From Paracoccaceae bacterium (GTDB lineage: Bacteria > Pseudomonadota > Alphaproteobacteria > Rhodobacterales > Rhodobacteraceae): a DNA stretch of 8,239 nt. Of the stretch, positions 1-5,242 are shown one piece after another. The notes under the pieces were generated by a model. That model had not been told where the DNA came from and did not search any database. It saw only the letters and a list, made by a program, of their open reading frames with translations. Each line of letters begins with the position of its first letter. The stretch's first letter is position 1. The position numbers were made by a program, and so were the translations under genes. The DNA is taken from positions 437,655-445,893 of the forward strand of contig NVXA01000001.1 in assembly GCA_002746395.1 (NCBI GenBank), written 5' to 3'.

Positions 1-672
1 ATCCTGTTATCCGCCGCCCCATCCGAGGATGGTGACCCGATATTGTCCGCGCTGCGCGATGAAATCCGGCAGCATGCGGCGCAATATGAATGGGTTGGCT
101 ATCTTTCTACAACCGCCGTTTACGGGGATCGCGATGGTGGCTGGGTTGATGAGACCTCAACCCTTTCCCCTGCAACACGCCGCGGACAATTGCGCGCGGA
201 TGCGGAACAGGCATGGCTTGACCTTGGGGTTGAAACCGGATTGCCCATCCATATCTTTCGCCTTGCAGGGATTTACGGGCCGGGCCGTGGGCCGTTTGCC
301 AAAGTACGCGCCGGAACCGCGCGCCGGATTATCAAAAAAGGTCAGGTTTTCAGCCGCACCCATGTAGAAGACATCGCGCAAGTTTTGCGTGCCTCCATCG
401 CCGCCCCGAACGCTGGTGCGATCTATAATGTTTGCGACAACGACCCGGCCCCACCCCAAGAGGTGATTGCCGAAGCAGCACAAATGTTAAACCTTCCGCT
501 GCCCGAAGCGGTGGATTTCGAGACCGCAGAAATGACTCCTATGGCGCGCAGTTTTTACGCCGAATCGAAGAAAGTTTCGAATCGAAAAATTCTCGAAGAA
601 CTGGGCATCACCTTGAAATATCCAGACTATCGCAGCGGCCTTAAAGCTTTGTTAACCATTGAAACAAGCTGA
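1..672 (+). CDS. SDR-family NAD(P)-binding protein (YeeZ-like), 5' end cut off
   Basis: The reading frame is open from base 1 to TGA 670-672, giving 223 residues. The TTG at 43 is internal, because upstream codons read ILLSAAPSEDGDP, typical of this family. The N-terminal Rossmann glycine motif therefore lies outside the window. Visible family signatures are YLSTTAVYGD (window residues 34-43), the extended-SDR strand/active-site region, and FRLAGIYGPGR (86-96), the substrate-side motif of epimerase-like SDRs. Near the second half THVEDIAQVL and IYNVCDNDP match the atypical SDR / YeeZ pattern. A canonical YxxxK pair is not obvious (the Tyr of VYGDRDG is followed by no Lys at +4), as in atypical SDRs, so catalysis cannot be assumed. 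Family members are about 280-300 residues, so roughly a quarter is missing. It is on the same strand as yjbH, 127 bp upstream, but the gap suggests a separate unit. The substrate is unknown. Confidence 0.85.
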   Translation: MLLSAAPSEDGDPILSALRDEIRQHAAQYEWVGYLSTTAVYGDRDGGWVDETSTLSPATRRGQLRADAEQAWLDLGVETGLPIHIFRLAGIYGPGRGPFAKVRAGTARRIIKKGQVFSRTHVEDIAQVLRASIAAPNAGAIYNVCDNDPAPPQEVIAEAAQMLNLPLPEAVDFETAEMTPMARSFYAESKKVSNRKILEELGITLKYPDYRSGLKALLTIETS

Positions 673-694
673 ATCGTACTGAACCACTTGTTTC
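661..694 (+). repeat. Inverted repeat at the 3' end of the SDR gene
   Basis: GAAACAAG (661-668) and CTTGTTTC (687-694) are perfect 8-base inverted arms around an 18-base loop that contains the stop codon. No T-run follows, so it is at best a weak or factor-assisted terminator or an mRNA 3'-end hairpin. It may also be chance. Confidence 0.3.
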
Positions 695-716
695 TGACGG
701 AAACGACTCGCATAAG
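688..716 (+). promoter_or_regulatory. Possible sigma70-like promoter for yjbH-yjbF
   Basis: TTGTTT (688-693), a 17-base spacer and CATAAG (711-716) form a loose sigma70-type pair about 85 bases before the yjbH ATG. The match is weak and overlaps the right arm of the 661-694 inverted repeat. It is offered only because a promoter is expected in this 127-base gap. Confidence 0.22.
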
Positions 717-799
717 ACATATCCCCGTAGTAAAATCGACACTTGCTTGCAGGGATTGTTCTTGCGGCTTTTCTGCAATTACCAGTTGGTTTCAAGTTC

Positions 800-2872
800 A
801 TGTCCAAACACCTTTTTCGCCACACTTCCGCAGGCTTGGCACTGCTCGCTGCCAGCACCGCGCAGGCGCAATCGCCCAGCTTTTCGCTTAACGGTACCGC
901 TGGCCTGATCGACATGCCAACCGCGCAAATGCTGCCTGACGGTGAAACCGCCTGGACGTTCTCCAACTCCGGCACGTCTTATGGCGGCACGTTAACGTTT
1001 CAGATGTTGCCGAAGCTGGAAACATCCGTGCATTTCATGACGCTTCCGGATTGGACAGCCCCCGGTGTGGACGTTTTTGCGCAAAGTCTGGACCTGAAGT
1101 ACCAGATTTTTGATGAAACAGACACCATGCCATCGCTTGCCATTGGGTCGCGCGGGTTCCTTTCCAACGGGCCACTTACCAGTGAATACATCGTGGCCAG
1201 CAAGAATGTTGGCAATGGATTGACCGTAACCGGCGGGCTTGGCTGGGGTCGTCTTGGCAGCTACCAACCGATCACGTCATTTGGCACACGTCCGGCAGTA
1301 GACTTGGCCGTTAATCTTGATCATTTATTTCGCGGCGATGTGGCCATGTTTGGTGGGTTGGAATGGCAGACACCTGTTAAGGGCTTGTCACTAAAGGCTG
1401 AATATTCGTCAGACGCTTACTTGCGTGAACCGGCTTTCAGCGCATTCGAACACAAGTCCCCCCTGAATTTCGGCGTCGACTATGAACCTGTTCGTGGTGT
1501 TTCTATTGGCGGATACTACAACTACGGATCCGAGATCGGTGTGCGCCTCACCCTGTCCGCAAATCCGAACCGCCCCATTGTTTCGCCAGACTTCGGCATT
1601 GGCCCTGTTCCGGTAAACCCGCGCCTCGGTGATTATAACCGCAGTGTGGAGTGGACAAGTAACCCCATGGTTAGCGAACTTCTTATCGGCGCCCTCGCCC
1701 CTGTTCTTGAGGCCGAGGGCATTGTGGTTGAAGAGGCCTTGATTGCAGGTGACACCATTGATCTGTACATCACCAACACCAGTATGCCTCAAACCACCAA
1801 GGCAATTGGCCGCATTATTCGAACCCTGTCGGTGGCATTACCACCTTCGATCGAGGTATTCCGCATCACGCCAATGGCCGCGGGACTGGCGACAACGACG
1901 ATCGAAGTCCGCCGCTCCGACGTTGAGGCACAGGTGGATCGCCCGAATGCCGGCCCTGACAGCTTTGCGACCACTCGTTTCACCGATGCGCCAAACCATT
2001 TGCCTGAAGGTGCATGGACGCGCGATATTTACCCCGATTTCAGTTGGGCTTTAAGCCCCATCATTCCGATTAATCTTGCCAGCAATGGCGCGGCTGCCAG
2101 TATTGATGTTTTGTTGAACGCAAGCGCCAGTTATCGCCTGTCTCGCGGGTTCTCCGTTAATGGGTCGTTAACCCAAAAGCTCGTTGGAAACATTGGCGAT
2201 GGTGCTGTGCCCTCGACCAGCGCAACACCTGTTCGCAGCAACTTTGCGCTTTATCAAACGGGTGGCCCAACGCTTGACCGTCTGACCCTAGATTATGAAT
2301 TCAAACTAACGCCCAGTACTTACGCACGCGTATCAGGTGGATACCTTGAACGGATGTTTGCAGGGGTTAGCGGCGAAGTTTTATGGATGCCAACCAATCA
2401 AAACTGGGGGCTTGGCGCGGAGGTTAGTGCCGTTCAGCAACGCGGCTACGGCGACATGTTCGGCTTTGAGGATTACAAAACTGTTACCGGTTTTGCATCG
2501 CTCTACTGGGATACCGGCTATAAGGGGCTGGAAGCACAGATTGACGTAGGCCGGTATTTGGCAGGCGATGTCGGCTCCACCGTGACGCTAACGCGACGCT
2601 TCAAAAACGGTTGGGAGGTGTCGGGCTTCGTAACCTTGACCGACATGCCATTCGCAGATTTCGGTGAAGGGAACTTTGCCAAAGGCGTATCGCTGTCCAT
2701 TCCGCTACGCTGGACGATGCCGATTGAAACACGTTCATCCACAGGCCTTTCGCTTGGAACGATGGGCGGCGATGGCGGTGCCCGTCTGGAACTGGGTGAT
2801 CGACTTTACACCACCATCCGCGACTACGACGTGGTTGACTTCAACGAAACATGGGGAGCCTTCTGGCAATGA
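800..2872 (+). CDS. yjbH: YjbH-family outer-membrane protein (exopolysaccharide-associated)
   Basis: This is a 690-residue protein, close to the roughly 700 residues usual for YjbH/GfcD. ATG 800 is preferred over the upstream in-frame TTG at 743. It gives a clean signal peptide, MSKHLFRHTSAG then LALLAASTAQA, cut before QSPSFSL (residue 24); TTG adds 19 residues ahead of the signal. No strong Shine-Dalgarno is visible. The mature start GTAGLIDMPTAQMLPDGE is a hallmark of YjbH and of outer-membrane beta-barrels. Residues 30-280 and about 440-690 are rich in alternating amphipathic strands. Between them (about 290-380) lies a more soluble alpha/beta-looking segment (DTIDLYITNTS, IEVFRITPMAAG). 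The family is tied to exopolysaccharide / group-4 capsule loci and is placed in the outer membrane; its precise role is unsettled. The stop overlaps the start of the downstream lipoprotein (ATGA), so the two are translationally coupled. No yjbG homologue is present. Confidence 0.88.
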   Translation: MSKHLFRHTSAGLALLAASTAQAQSPSFSLNGTAGLIDMPTAQMLPDGETAWTFSNSGTSYGGTLTFQMLPKLETSVHFMTLPDWTAPGVDVFAQSLDLKYQIFDETDTMPSLAIGSRGFLSNGPLTSEYIVASKNVGNGLTVTGGLGWGRLGSYQPITSFGTRPAVDLAVNLDHLFRGDVAMFGGLEWQTPVKGLSLKAEYSSDAYLREPAFSAFEHKSPLNFGVDYEPVRGVSIGGYYNYGSEIGVRLTLSANPNRPIVSPDFGIGPVPVNPRLGDYNRSVEWTSNPMVSELLIGALAPVLEAEGIVVEEALIAGDTIDLYITNTSMPQTTKAIGRIIRTLSVALPPSIEVFRITPMAAGLATTTIEVRRSDVEAQVDRPNAGPDSFATTRFTDAPNHLPEGAWTRDIYPDFSWALSPIIPINLASNGAAASIDVLLNASASYRLSRGFSVNGSLTQKLVGNIGDGAVPSTSATPVRSNFALYQTGGPTLDRLTLDYEFKLTPSTYARVSGGYLERMFAGVSGEVLWMPTNQNWGLGAEVSAVQQRGYGDMFGFEDYKTVTGFASLYWDTGYKGLEAQIDVGRYLAGDVGSTVTLTRRFKNGWEVSGFVTLTDMPFADFGEGNFAKGVSLSIPLRWTMPIETRSSTGLSLGTMGGDGGARLELGDRLYTTIRDYDVVDFNETWGAFWQ
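2853..2872 (+). promoter_or_regulatory. Shine-Dalgarno and ATGA stop/start overlap coupling yjbH to yjbF
   Basis: GGGGAG (2853-2858) sits 10 bases before ATG 2869, inside the last codons of yjbH. The yjbH TGA (2870-2872) shares two bases with that ATG. This fixes the yjbF start at 2869 rather than the in-frame ATG at 2851, which would add six residues before the lipoprotein signal. Confidence 0.75.
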
Positions 2873-3555
2873 TACGTCCAATTCTGGCCCTCTCGGCCCT
2901 ATCCATTTTGGCAGCTTGTTCGTCAGGCGGAACAAGTCCGGTCGTCTCGGTCATCAAGGGCGTAATCCTTCCCGGAAAGACGGCGGAACCCCCCGTAAGA
3001 AACGCCGGTGCCAAGCTGACCCGCGAAAAAATTGACGCCTTCGGTCTCGCACTGATCCGTGGCGGTATCGAGGGGGAAGACGTCAGCAATCTTCTGACTG
3101 GCACGGCAGTGAACGGTCAATACGTCACTTACGTCTCATCCTTCCGGCAGAACATAACGATGTTTGGTGGCTTGGTCACCGGCACACGTGGCATGGGTGG
3201 CGACCTGCTGGCGGTACGCGCAGCGGCAAACGATCCTGTCGCTCATACAACCCCGACCGCCAATTGGCCCACCACCCTTACGCGCGACTACCGCTTCCCT
3301 GGTGTTGGCCCTGCTGGCAACACGGTTTCCGTCACCTGCAATCTGACCCCTGCGCAAGACACGACCGTTACGATTGTCGAGGTAACCTACGAGGTGACTC
3401 CGTTTACAGAGGTTTGCACCGGCGACGGGGCGGCCTTCACCAACACCTATCTAGCGCAACCGGACACCGGACAGATTTGGCAATCGCAGCAATGGATCGG
3501 GGATAAGGTCGGTTATGTGAACATCGACATTCTGGAACCGTACACAATTGAATAG
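2869..3555 (+). CDS. yjbF: YjbF-family lipoprotein
   Basis: This is a 228-residue protein with a lipoprotein signal MIRPILALSALSILAAC. The lipobox is L14-A15-A16-C17, and Ser at +2 favours outer-membrane retention. YjbF/GfcB-type features are FGGLVTGTRGMGGDLLAVR in the middle, an aromatic strand around RDYRFPGVG, and the C-terminal WQSQQWIGDKVGYVNIDIL, close to the family's SRQWIGP..GYV ending. Two cysteines, 157 and 183, flank a strand pair and could form a disulfide after export. The family is about 210-230 residues, so it is full length. The gene overlaps yjbH by four bases and ends just before a strong terminator, so yjbH-yjbF is a closed two-gene unit. The role is inferred as periplasmic/outer-membrane partner of YjbH in exopolysaccharide production. 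Enterobacterial loci also contain yjbE and yjbG, which are not recognisable here. Confidence 0.87.
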   Translation: MIRPILALSALSILAACSSGGTSPVVSVIKGVILPGKTAEPPVRNAGAKLTREKIDAFGLALIRGGIEGEDVSNLLTGTAVNGQYVTYVSSFRQNITMFGGLVTGTRGMGGDLLAVRAAANDPVAHTTPTANWPTTLTRDYRFPGVGPAGNTVSVTCNLTPAQDTTVTIVEVTYEVTPFTEVCTGDGAAFTNTYLAQPDTGQIWQSQQWIGDKVGYVNIDILEPYTIE

Positions 3556-3564
3556 CATAAAAAA

Positions 3565-3590
3565 GGCGTCGTAACACTACGGCGCCTTTT
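3565..3590. terminator. Bidirectional intrinsic terminator between yjbF and the small-protein array
   Basis: GGCGTCGTA (3565-3573) and TACGGCGCC (3578-3586) pair in a 9-bp stem with one G-T pair around ACAC. TTTT follows on the + strand, and A-rich bases 3559-3564 supply the U-run for the - strand. It lies 10 bases after the yjbF stop and about 70 bases beyond the stop of array member 1, so it can close both convergent units. Confidence 0.85.
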
Positions 3591-3657
3591 CGAATATCAA
3601 ATGGTTTGACGGTACACTTATGATACCGAAGTCGTGGCTCTAGACATCGCCCGGAAG

Positions 3658-3876
3658 CTATTTTACGATCTTTTTGATCGGTTGTGAGTCATTCTGACCA
3701 ACAAGTAGCACCAAAGCAACCAAGATCAGAGGGATCAGCCACGCGCCTGATCCGCCCATGGAGGTGGCTTCAGCAGCCATAGTTTCTGGTGAAACAGACG
3801 ACACGTAGGCGACAGAACCAGCAAAAGCTGTAGAGGCCGCTGCGGTCAAGACTGATGTAAGGGCAAGTAGTTTCAT
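3658..3876 (-). CDS. Small exported single-helix protein, array member 1 (72 aa)
   Basis: I do not recognise a named family. The start at 3876 follows AGGA with 8 bases of spacing. The in-frame ATG at 3885 overlaps that Shine-Dalgarno and is unlikely. The protein has a signal peptide (residues 1-19, ending STAFA), then an exported segment GSVAYVSSVSPETMAAEATS. The motif MGGSGAW (40-46) follows, then a hydrophobic helix LIPLILVALVLLVG (47-60) and the basic tail QNDSQPIKKIVK. It is closest to member 5 in the exported segment (GSVA, SMGGSGxWLIPL) and less similar to members 2-4. Expected topology is a short periplasmic N-terminus, one inner-membrane helix and a cytoplasmic basic tail; secretion as a short hydrophobic peptide is the alternative. 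It is convergent with yjbF and shares its terminator. Its leader carries the GGTTA...TAACC inverted repeat. Confidence 0.8.
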   Translation of the reverse strand: MKLLALTSVLTAAASTAFAGSVAYVSSVSPETMAAEATSMGGSGAWLIPLILVALVLLVGQNDSQPIKKIVK

Positions 3877-3891
3877 TGGAATCATCCTATT

Positions 3892-3909
3892 GGTTATTAG
3901 TTAATAACC
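3892..3909. promoter_or_regulatory. Inverted repeat GGTTATTA-GT-TAATAACC before array member 1
   Basis: The arms at 3892-3899 and 3902-3909 are perfect inverse complements, and one further T/A pair (3891/3910) extends them. The element lies between a candidate -10 and the Shine-Dalgarno of array member 1. It recurs upstream of members 2 and 3 with a constant GGTTA-N8-TAACC frame. It could be an operator over the start site or an mRNA leader hairpin. Confidence 0.55.
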
Positions 3910-3911
3910 AC

Positions 3912-3940
3912 ATGTTAACAAAAACTAAATTTGCGTGCAA
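3912..3940 (-). promoter_or_regulatory. Candidate sigma70-type promoter, array member 1
   Basis: On the - strand TTGCAC (3940-3935), 17 bases and TAACAT (3917-3912) form a -35/-10 pair. The same pair with 17-base spacing recurs before members 2 and 3 (TTGCRC, TARCAT). The intervening TAGTTTTTGT is also conserved. The predicted start is near 3905, within the inverted repeat. Confidence 0.45.
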
Positions 3941-3951
3941 AACAAATCGCC

Positions 3952-3983
3952 ACAAAAAAAGGGCGCGGCATATGCCGTCGCCC
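3952..3983 (-). terminator. Intrinsic terminator of array member 2
   Basis: GGGCG-CGGCA (3961-3970) pairs with TGCCG-(T)-CGCCC (3973-3983), leaving one bulged T. The run of A at 3954-3960 gives the U-tract on the - strand. The same hairpin, with compensatory changes, terminates members 3 and 4. Confidence 0.8.
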
Positions 3984-3997
3984 CTTCAAAGCATCAC

Positions 3998-4020
3998 GCG
4001 ACTAGGTTTTCCCCTAGCGC
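3998..4020 (-). other. Conserved 3' UTR hairpin of array member 2
   Basis: GCG-A-CTAGG and CCTAG-CGC form a stem with one bulge around TTTTCC, between the stop codon and the terminator. The block 4000-4087, mostly non-coding, is nearly repeated at 4793-4880 behind member 4. Such conservation could simply reflect recent duplication, or mark an untranslated RNA element. Confidence 0.45.
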
Positions 4021-4059
4021 AAGAATGCGCACCCGTACTTATTAGTTAGGTAGTCAGAG

Positions 4060-4260
4060 TCATTCCTCATTAATCGGAGCCGTGCCATTTGAACCAAGCA
4101 ACAACACTATGCCAATCAACAACAGCGGAACTATCCAAAGTTCGGAGCCACCCATGGGACCGGCTTCTTCAATGATCATTCCTGCCGCAGCAGGCGCTTG
4201 TTGTGCAAATGCTGTGGAAGCGGCGACAGTCAGCGCGGTTGTAAGAGCAAGTAGTTTCAT
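4060..4260 (-). CDS. Small exported single-helix protein, array member 2 (66 aa)
   Basis: This is an unrecognised family, the same as members 1 and 3-5. The start at 4260 follows AAGGA with 8 bases of spacing; the ATG nine bases earlier overlaps the Shine-Dalgarno. The signal peptide is 1-19 (AFA cut). The mature segment QQAPAAAGMIIEEAGP is followed by MGGSELW (36-42), the helix IVPLLLIGIVLLLG (43-56) and the tail SNGTAPINEE. The mature protein would be about 47 residues. The exported part is short, acidic and cysteine-free, so no enzymatic function is plausible from sequence; an anchor, scaffold or peptide role is possible. It has its own leader with the inverted repeat and its own terminator 77 bases past the stop, so it is probably monocistronic. 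It is very close to member 4 at DNA level, including the 3' UTR. Confidence 0.8.
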   Translation of the reverse strand: MKLLALTTALTVAASTAFAQQAPAAAGMIIEEAGPMGGSELWIVPLLLIGIVLLLGSNGTAPINEE

Positions 4261-4275
4261 TGGAATCATCCTTTC

Positions 4276-4324
4276 GGTTACTAATTAATAACCATATGCT
4301 AACAAAAACTACGCTTTCGCGCAA
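4276..4324 (-). promoter_or_regulatory. Leader and candidate promoter of array member 2
   Basis: The inverted repeat GGTTACTA-AT-TAATAACC (4276-4293) has one mismatch, which would be a G-U pair in RNA. On the - strand TTGCGC (4324-4319), 17 bases and TAGCAT (4301-4296) form the same promoter-like pair as in the member 1 leader. Confidence 0.45.
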
Positions 4325-4351
4325 AACAAATCGCCTCAATACAACCATCGC

Positions 4352-4386
4352 CACAAAAAAGAGGCGCGGCATATGTCGTCGCCTCT
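4352..4386 (-). terminator. Intrinsic terminator of array member 3
   Basis: AGAGGCG (4360-4366) pairs with CGCCTCT (4380-4386), and CGGCA (4367-4371) with TGTCG (4374-4378), one G-T pair. The A-run 4354-4360 forms the U-tract on the - strand. Relative to copies a and c, the stem has swapped a G-C pair for A-T, supporting selection on the structure. Confidence 0.8.
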
Positions 4387-4442
4387 TCAAACTATTGCGT
4401 CGCTAGACTTGCACCTAAGCGTGCGTACACTAGGTGTCAAAA

Positions 4443-4667
4443 TTAGGCAGGATTTCGATCTGTCAGTATTGTTTCATTTTGAATACTTGGGGTATTTGAA
4501 CCAAGCAACAACACTATGCCAATCAACAACAGCGGAATTATCCAAAGTTCGGTGCCACCCATGGGACCGGCTTCTTCAATGATCATTCCAGCCGCAGCAG
4601 GCGCTTGTTGCGCAAATGCTGTGGAAGCGGCGACAGTCAGAGCAGATGTAAGGGTAAGTAGTTTCAT
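4443..4667 (-). CDS. Small exported single-helix protein, array member 3 with a divergent tail (74 aa)
   Basis: Residues 1-58 are almost identical to members 2 and 4: signal peptide 1-19, QQAPAAAGMIIEEAGP, MGGTELW (36-42), helix IIPLLLIGIVLLLG, then SN. After residue 58 the homology ends abruptly. Members 2 and 4 finish GTAPIN plus two residues, while this one has 16 different residues (TPSIQNETILTDRNPA). The DNA match also stops there, at about 4494, and the 3' UTR behind it is diverged. This looks like a recombination junction or a deletion/insertion replacing the gene end. The start at 4667 has the same AAGGA and 8-base spacing. The gene has its own leader repeat and terminator. Confidence 0.78.
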   Translation of the reverse strand: MKLLTLTSALTVAASTAFAQQAPAAAGMIIEEAGPMGGTELWIIPLLLIGIVLLLGSNTPSIQNETILTDRNPA

Positions 4668-4682
4668 AAGAATCATCCTTTC

Positions 4683-4731
4683 GGTTACTAATCAATAACC
4701 ATATGCTAACAAAAACTAAATTTTCGTGCAA
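4683..4731 (-). promoter_or_regulatory. Leader and candidate promoter of array member 3
   Basis: The inverted repeat GGTTACTA-AT-CAATAACC (4683-4700) has two mismatched positions as DNA, both pairable as G-U in the - strand transcript. On the - strand TTGCAC (4731-4726), 17 bases and TAGCAT (4708-4703) repeat the promoter-like pair. Confidence 0.45.
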
Positions 4732-4742
4732 AACAAATCGCC

Positions 4743-4778
4743 AAAAAAAAGGGCGCGGCACTATGCCGTCGCCCTTTT
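4743..4778 (-). terminator. Intrinsic terminator of array member 4
   Basis: GGGCG-CGGCA (4751-4760) pairs with TGCCG-(T)-CGCCC (4764-4774), with AAAA/TTTT flanks extending the stem. The A-run 4743-4750 is the U-tract on the - strand; TTTT at 4775 could serve the + strand too. Confidence 0.8.
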
Positions 4779-4794
4779 CCAAAGCATCGCACGA

Positions 4795-4810
4795 CTAGGT
4801 TTCTCCCTAG
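4795..4810 (-). other. Conserved 3' UTR hairpin of array member 4
   Basis: CTAGG (4795-4799) and CCTAG (4806-4810) form a stem whose loop differs slightly from the copy at 3998-4020. It lies in the 78-base untranslated stretch between the stop codon of member 4 and its terminator. Confidence 0.4.
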
Positions 4811-4852
4811 CGCAAGAATACGCACCCGTACTTATTAGTTAGGTAGTCAGAG

Positions 4853-5053
4853 TCATCTATCATTAATCGGAGCCGTGCCATTTGAACCAAGCAACAACAC
4901 TATGCCAACAAGCAACAGCGGAACTATCCAAAGTTCGGTGCCACCCATGGGACCAGCTTCTTCAATGATCATTCCTGCCGCAGCAGGCGCTTGTTGTGCA
5001 AATGCTGTGGAAGCGGCGACAGTCAGAGCAGATGTAAGAGCAAGTAGTTTCAT
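4853..5053 (-). CDS. Small exported single-helix protein, array member 4 (66 aa)
   Basis: The start at 5053 (MKLLALT) follows AGGAT with the same spacing as its relatives. Upstream in-frame ATGs would prepend MFVNLYRMIS and break the signal peptide. It has a signal peptide 1-19, QQAPAAAGMIIEEAGP, MGGTELW (36-42), helix IVPLLLVGIVLLLG and tail SNGTAPINDR. It is nearly identical to member 2; the last two residues, Asp-Arg instead of Glu-Glu, are a notable charge change. Unlike members 1-3 its leader lacks the GGTTA...TAACC repeat and is A/T-rich and unrelated. It probably keeps the promoter that preceded the duplication and may be regulated differently. Function is unknown. Confidence 0.8.
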   Translation of the reverse strand: MKLLALTSALTVAASTAFAQQAPAAAGMIIEEAGPMGGTELWIVPLLLVGIVLLLGSNGTAPINDR

Positions 5054-5174
5054 TGAAATCATCCTATATAAGTTTACAAACACAACTTTATTAACACAAA
5101 ATTAAGTTTTTGGTAAATTTATCAACCGACTCGCGAAATACAGTCGCTCATTCTTTAAACTATATAATCACGCA

Positions 5175-5204
5175 TAAAAAAAACGGCGCCAATCAGGCGC
5201 CGTT
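5175..5204 (-). terminator. Intrinsic terminator of array member 5
   Basis: AACGGCGCC (5182-5190) and GGCGCCGTT (5196-5204) form a perfect 9-bp stem around AATCA. The A-run from 5175 gives a strong U-tract on the - strand. Its sequence is unrelated to the terminators of members 2-4. Confidence 0.88.
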
Positions 5205-5242
5205 CTATCCGATATCGCTATCGAAAAATTAGACTGGATGTC

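Larger units (their letters stand above)
3877..4260 (-). repeat. Tandem repeat copy a (384 bp): leader of member 1 + terminator + member 2
   Basis: This is the first of three contiguous direct repeats (3877-4260, 4261-4667, 4668-5053). Each begins with the leader/promoter of the preceding gene (GAATCATCCT, inverted repeat, TAACAAAAACTA, AAAACAAATCGCC). Each continues through the terminator and 3' UTR and ends at the start codon of the next gene. Gene cores 4087-4268, 4494-4675 and 4880-5061 are near-identical by eye. Confidence 0.8.
4261..4667 (-). repeat. Tandem repeat copy b (407 bp): leader of member 2 + terminator + member 3
   Basis: This is the middle copy of the direct repeat 3877-5053. 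The leader and gene core match copies a and c. The 3' UTR and the end of the coding region (about 4387-4493) do not, which accounts for the extra length. Confidence 0.75.
4668..5053 (-). repeat. Tandem repeat copy c (386 bp): leader of member 3 + terminator + member 4
   Basis: This is the last copy of the direct repeat. Homology stops a few bases past 5053, after the shared ATCATCCT (reverse complement of the Shine-Dalgarno). The leader of member 4 therefore lies outside the repeat and is different. Confidence 0.78.

Noticed and set aside
743..799. TTG at 743 as the yjbH start
   Set aside because: It would put 19 extra residues in front of a complete signal peptide starting at ATG 800. No better ribosome binding site supports it.
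1409..1792. 127-residue antisense ORF within yjbH
   Set aside because: It lies entirely inside a well-supported gene, has no recognisable domain or start signal, and is a codon-usage shadow.
5071..5099. TTGTGT-N17-TAAACT on the - strand as promoter of array member 4
   Set aside because: The implied start falls in the Shine-Dalgarno of the gene, leaving no usable leader. The true promoter is probably further upstream in the A/T-rich stretch, but no pair there is convincing.
4082..5105. Repeated + strand ORFs opposite the array (MPFEPSNN..., MPINNSG...)
   Set aside because: They are antisense shadows of the small genes. They lack Shine-Dalgarno sites and export signals and exist only because the - strand copies are duplicated.
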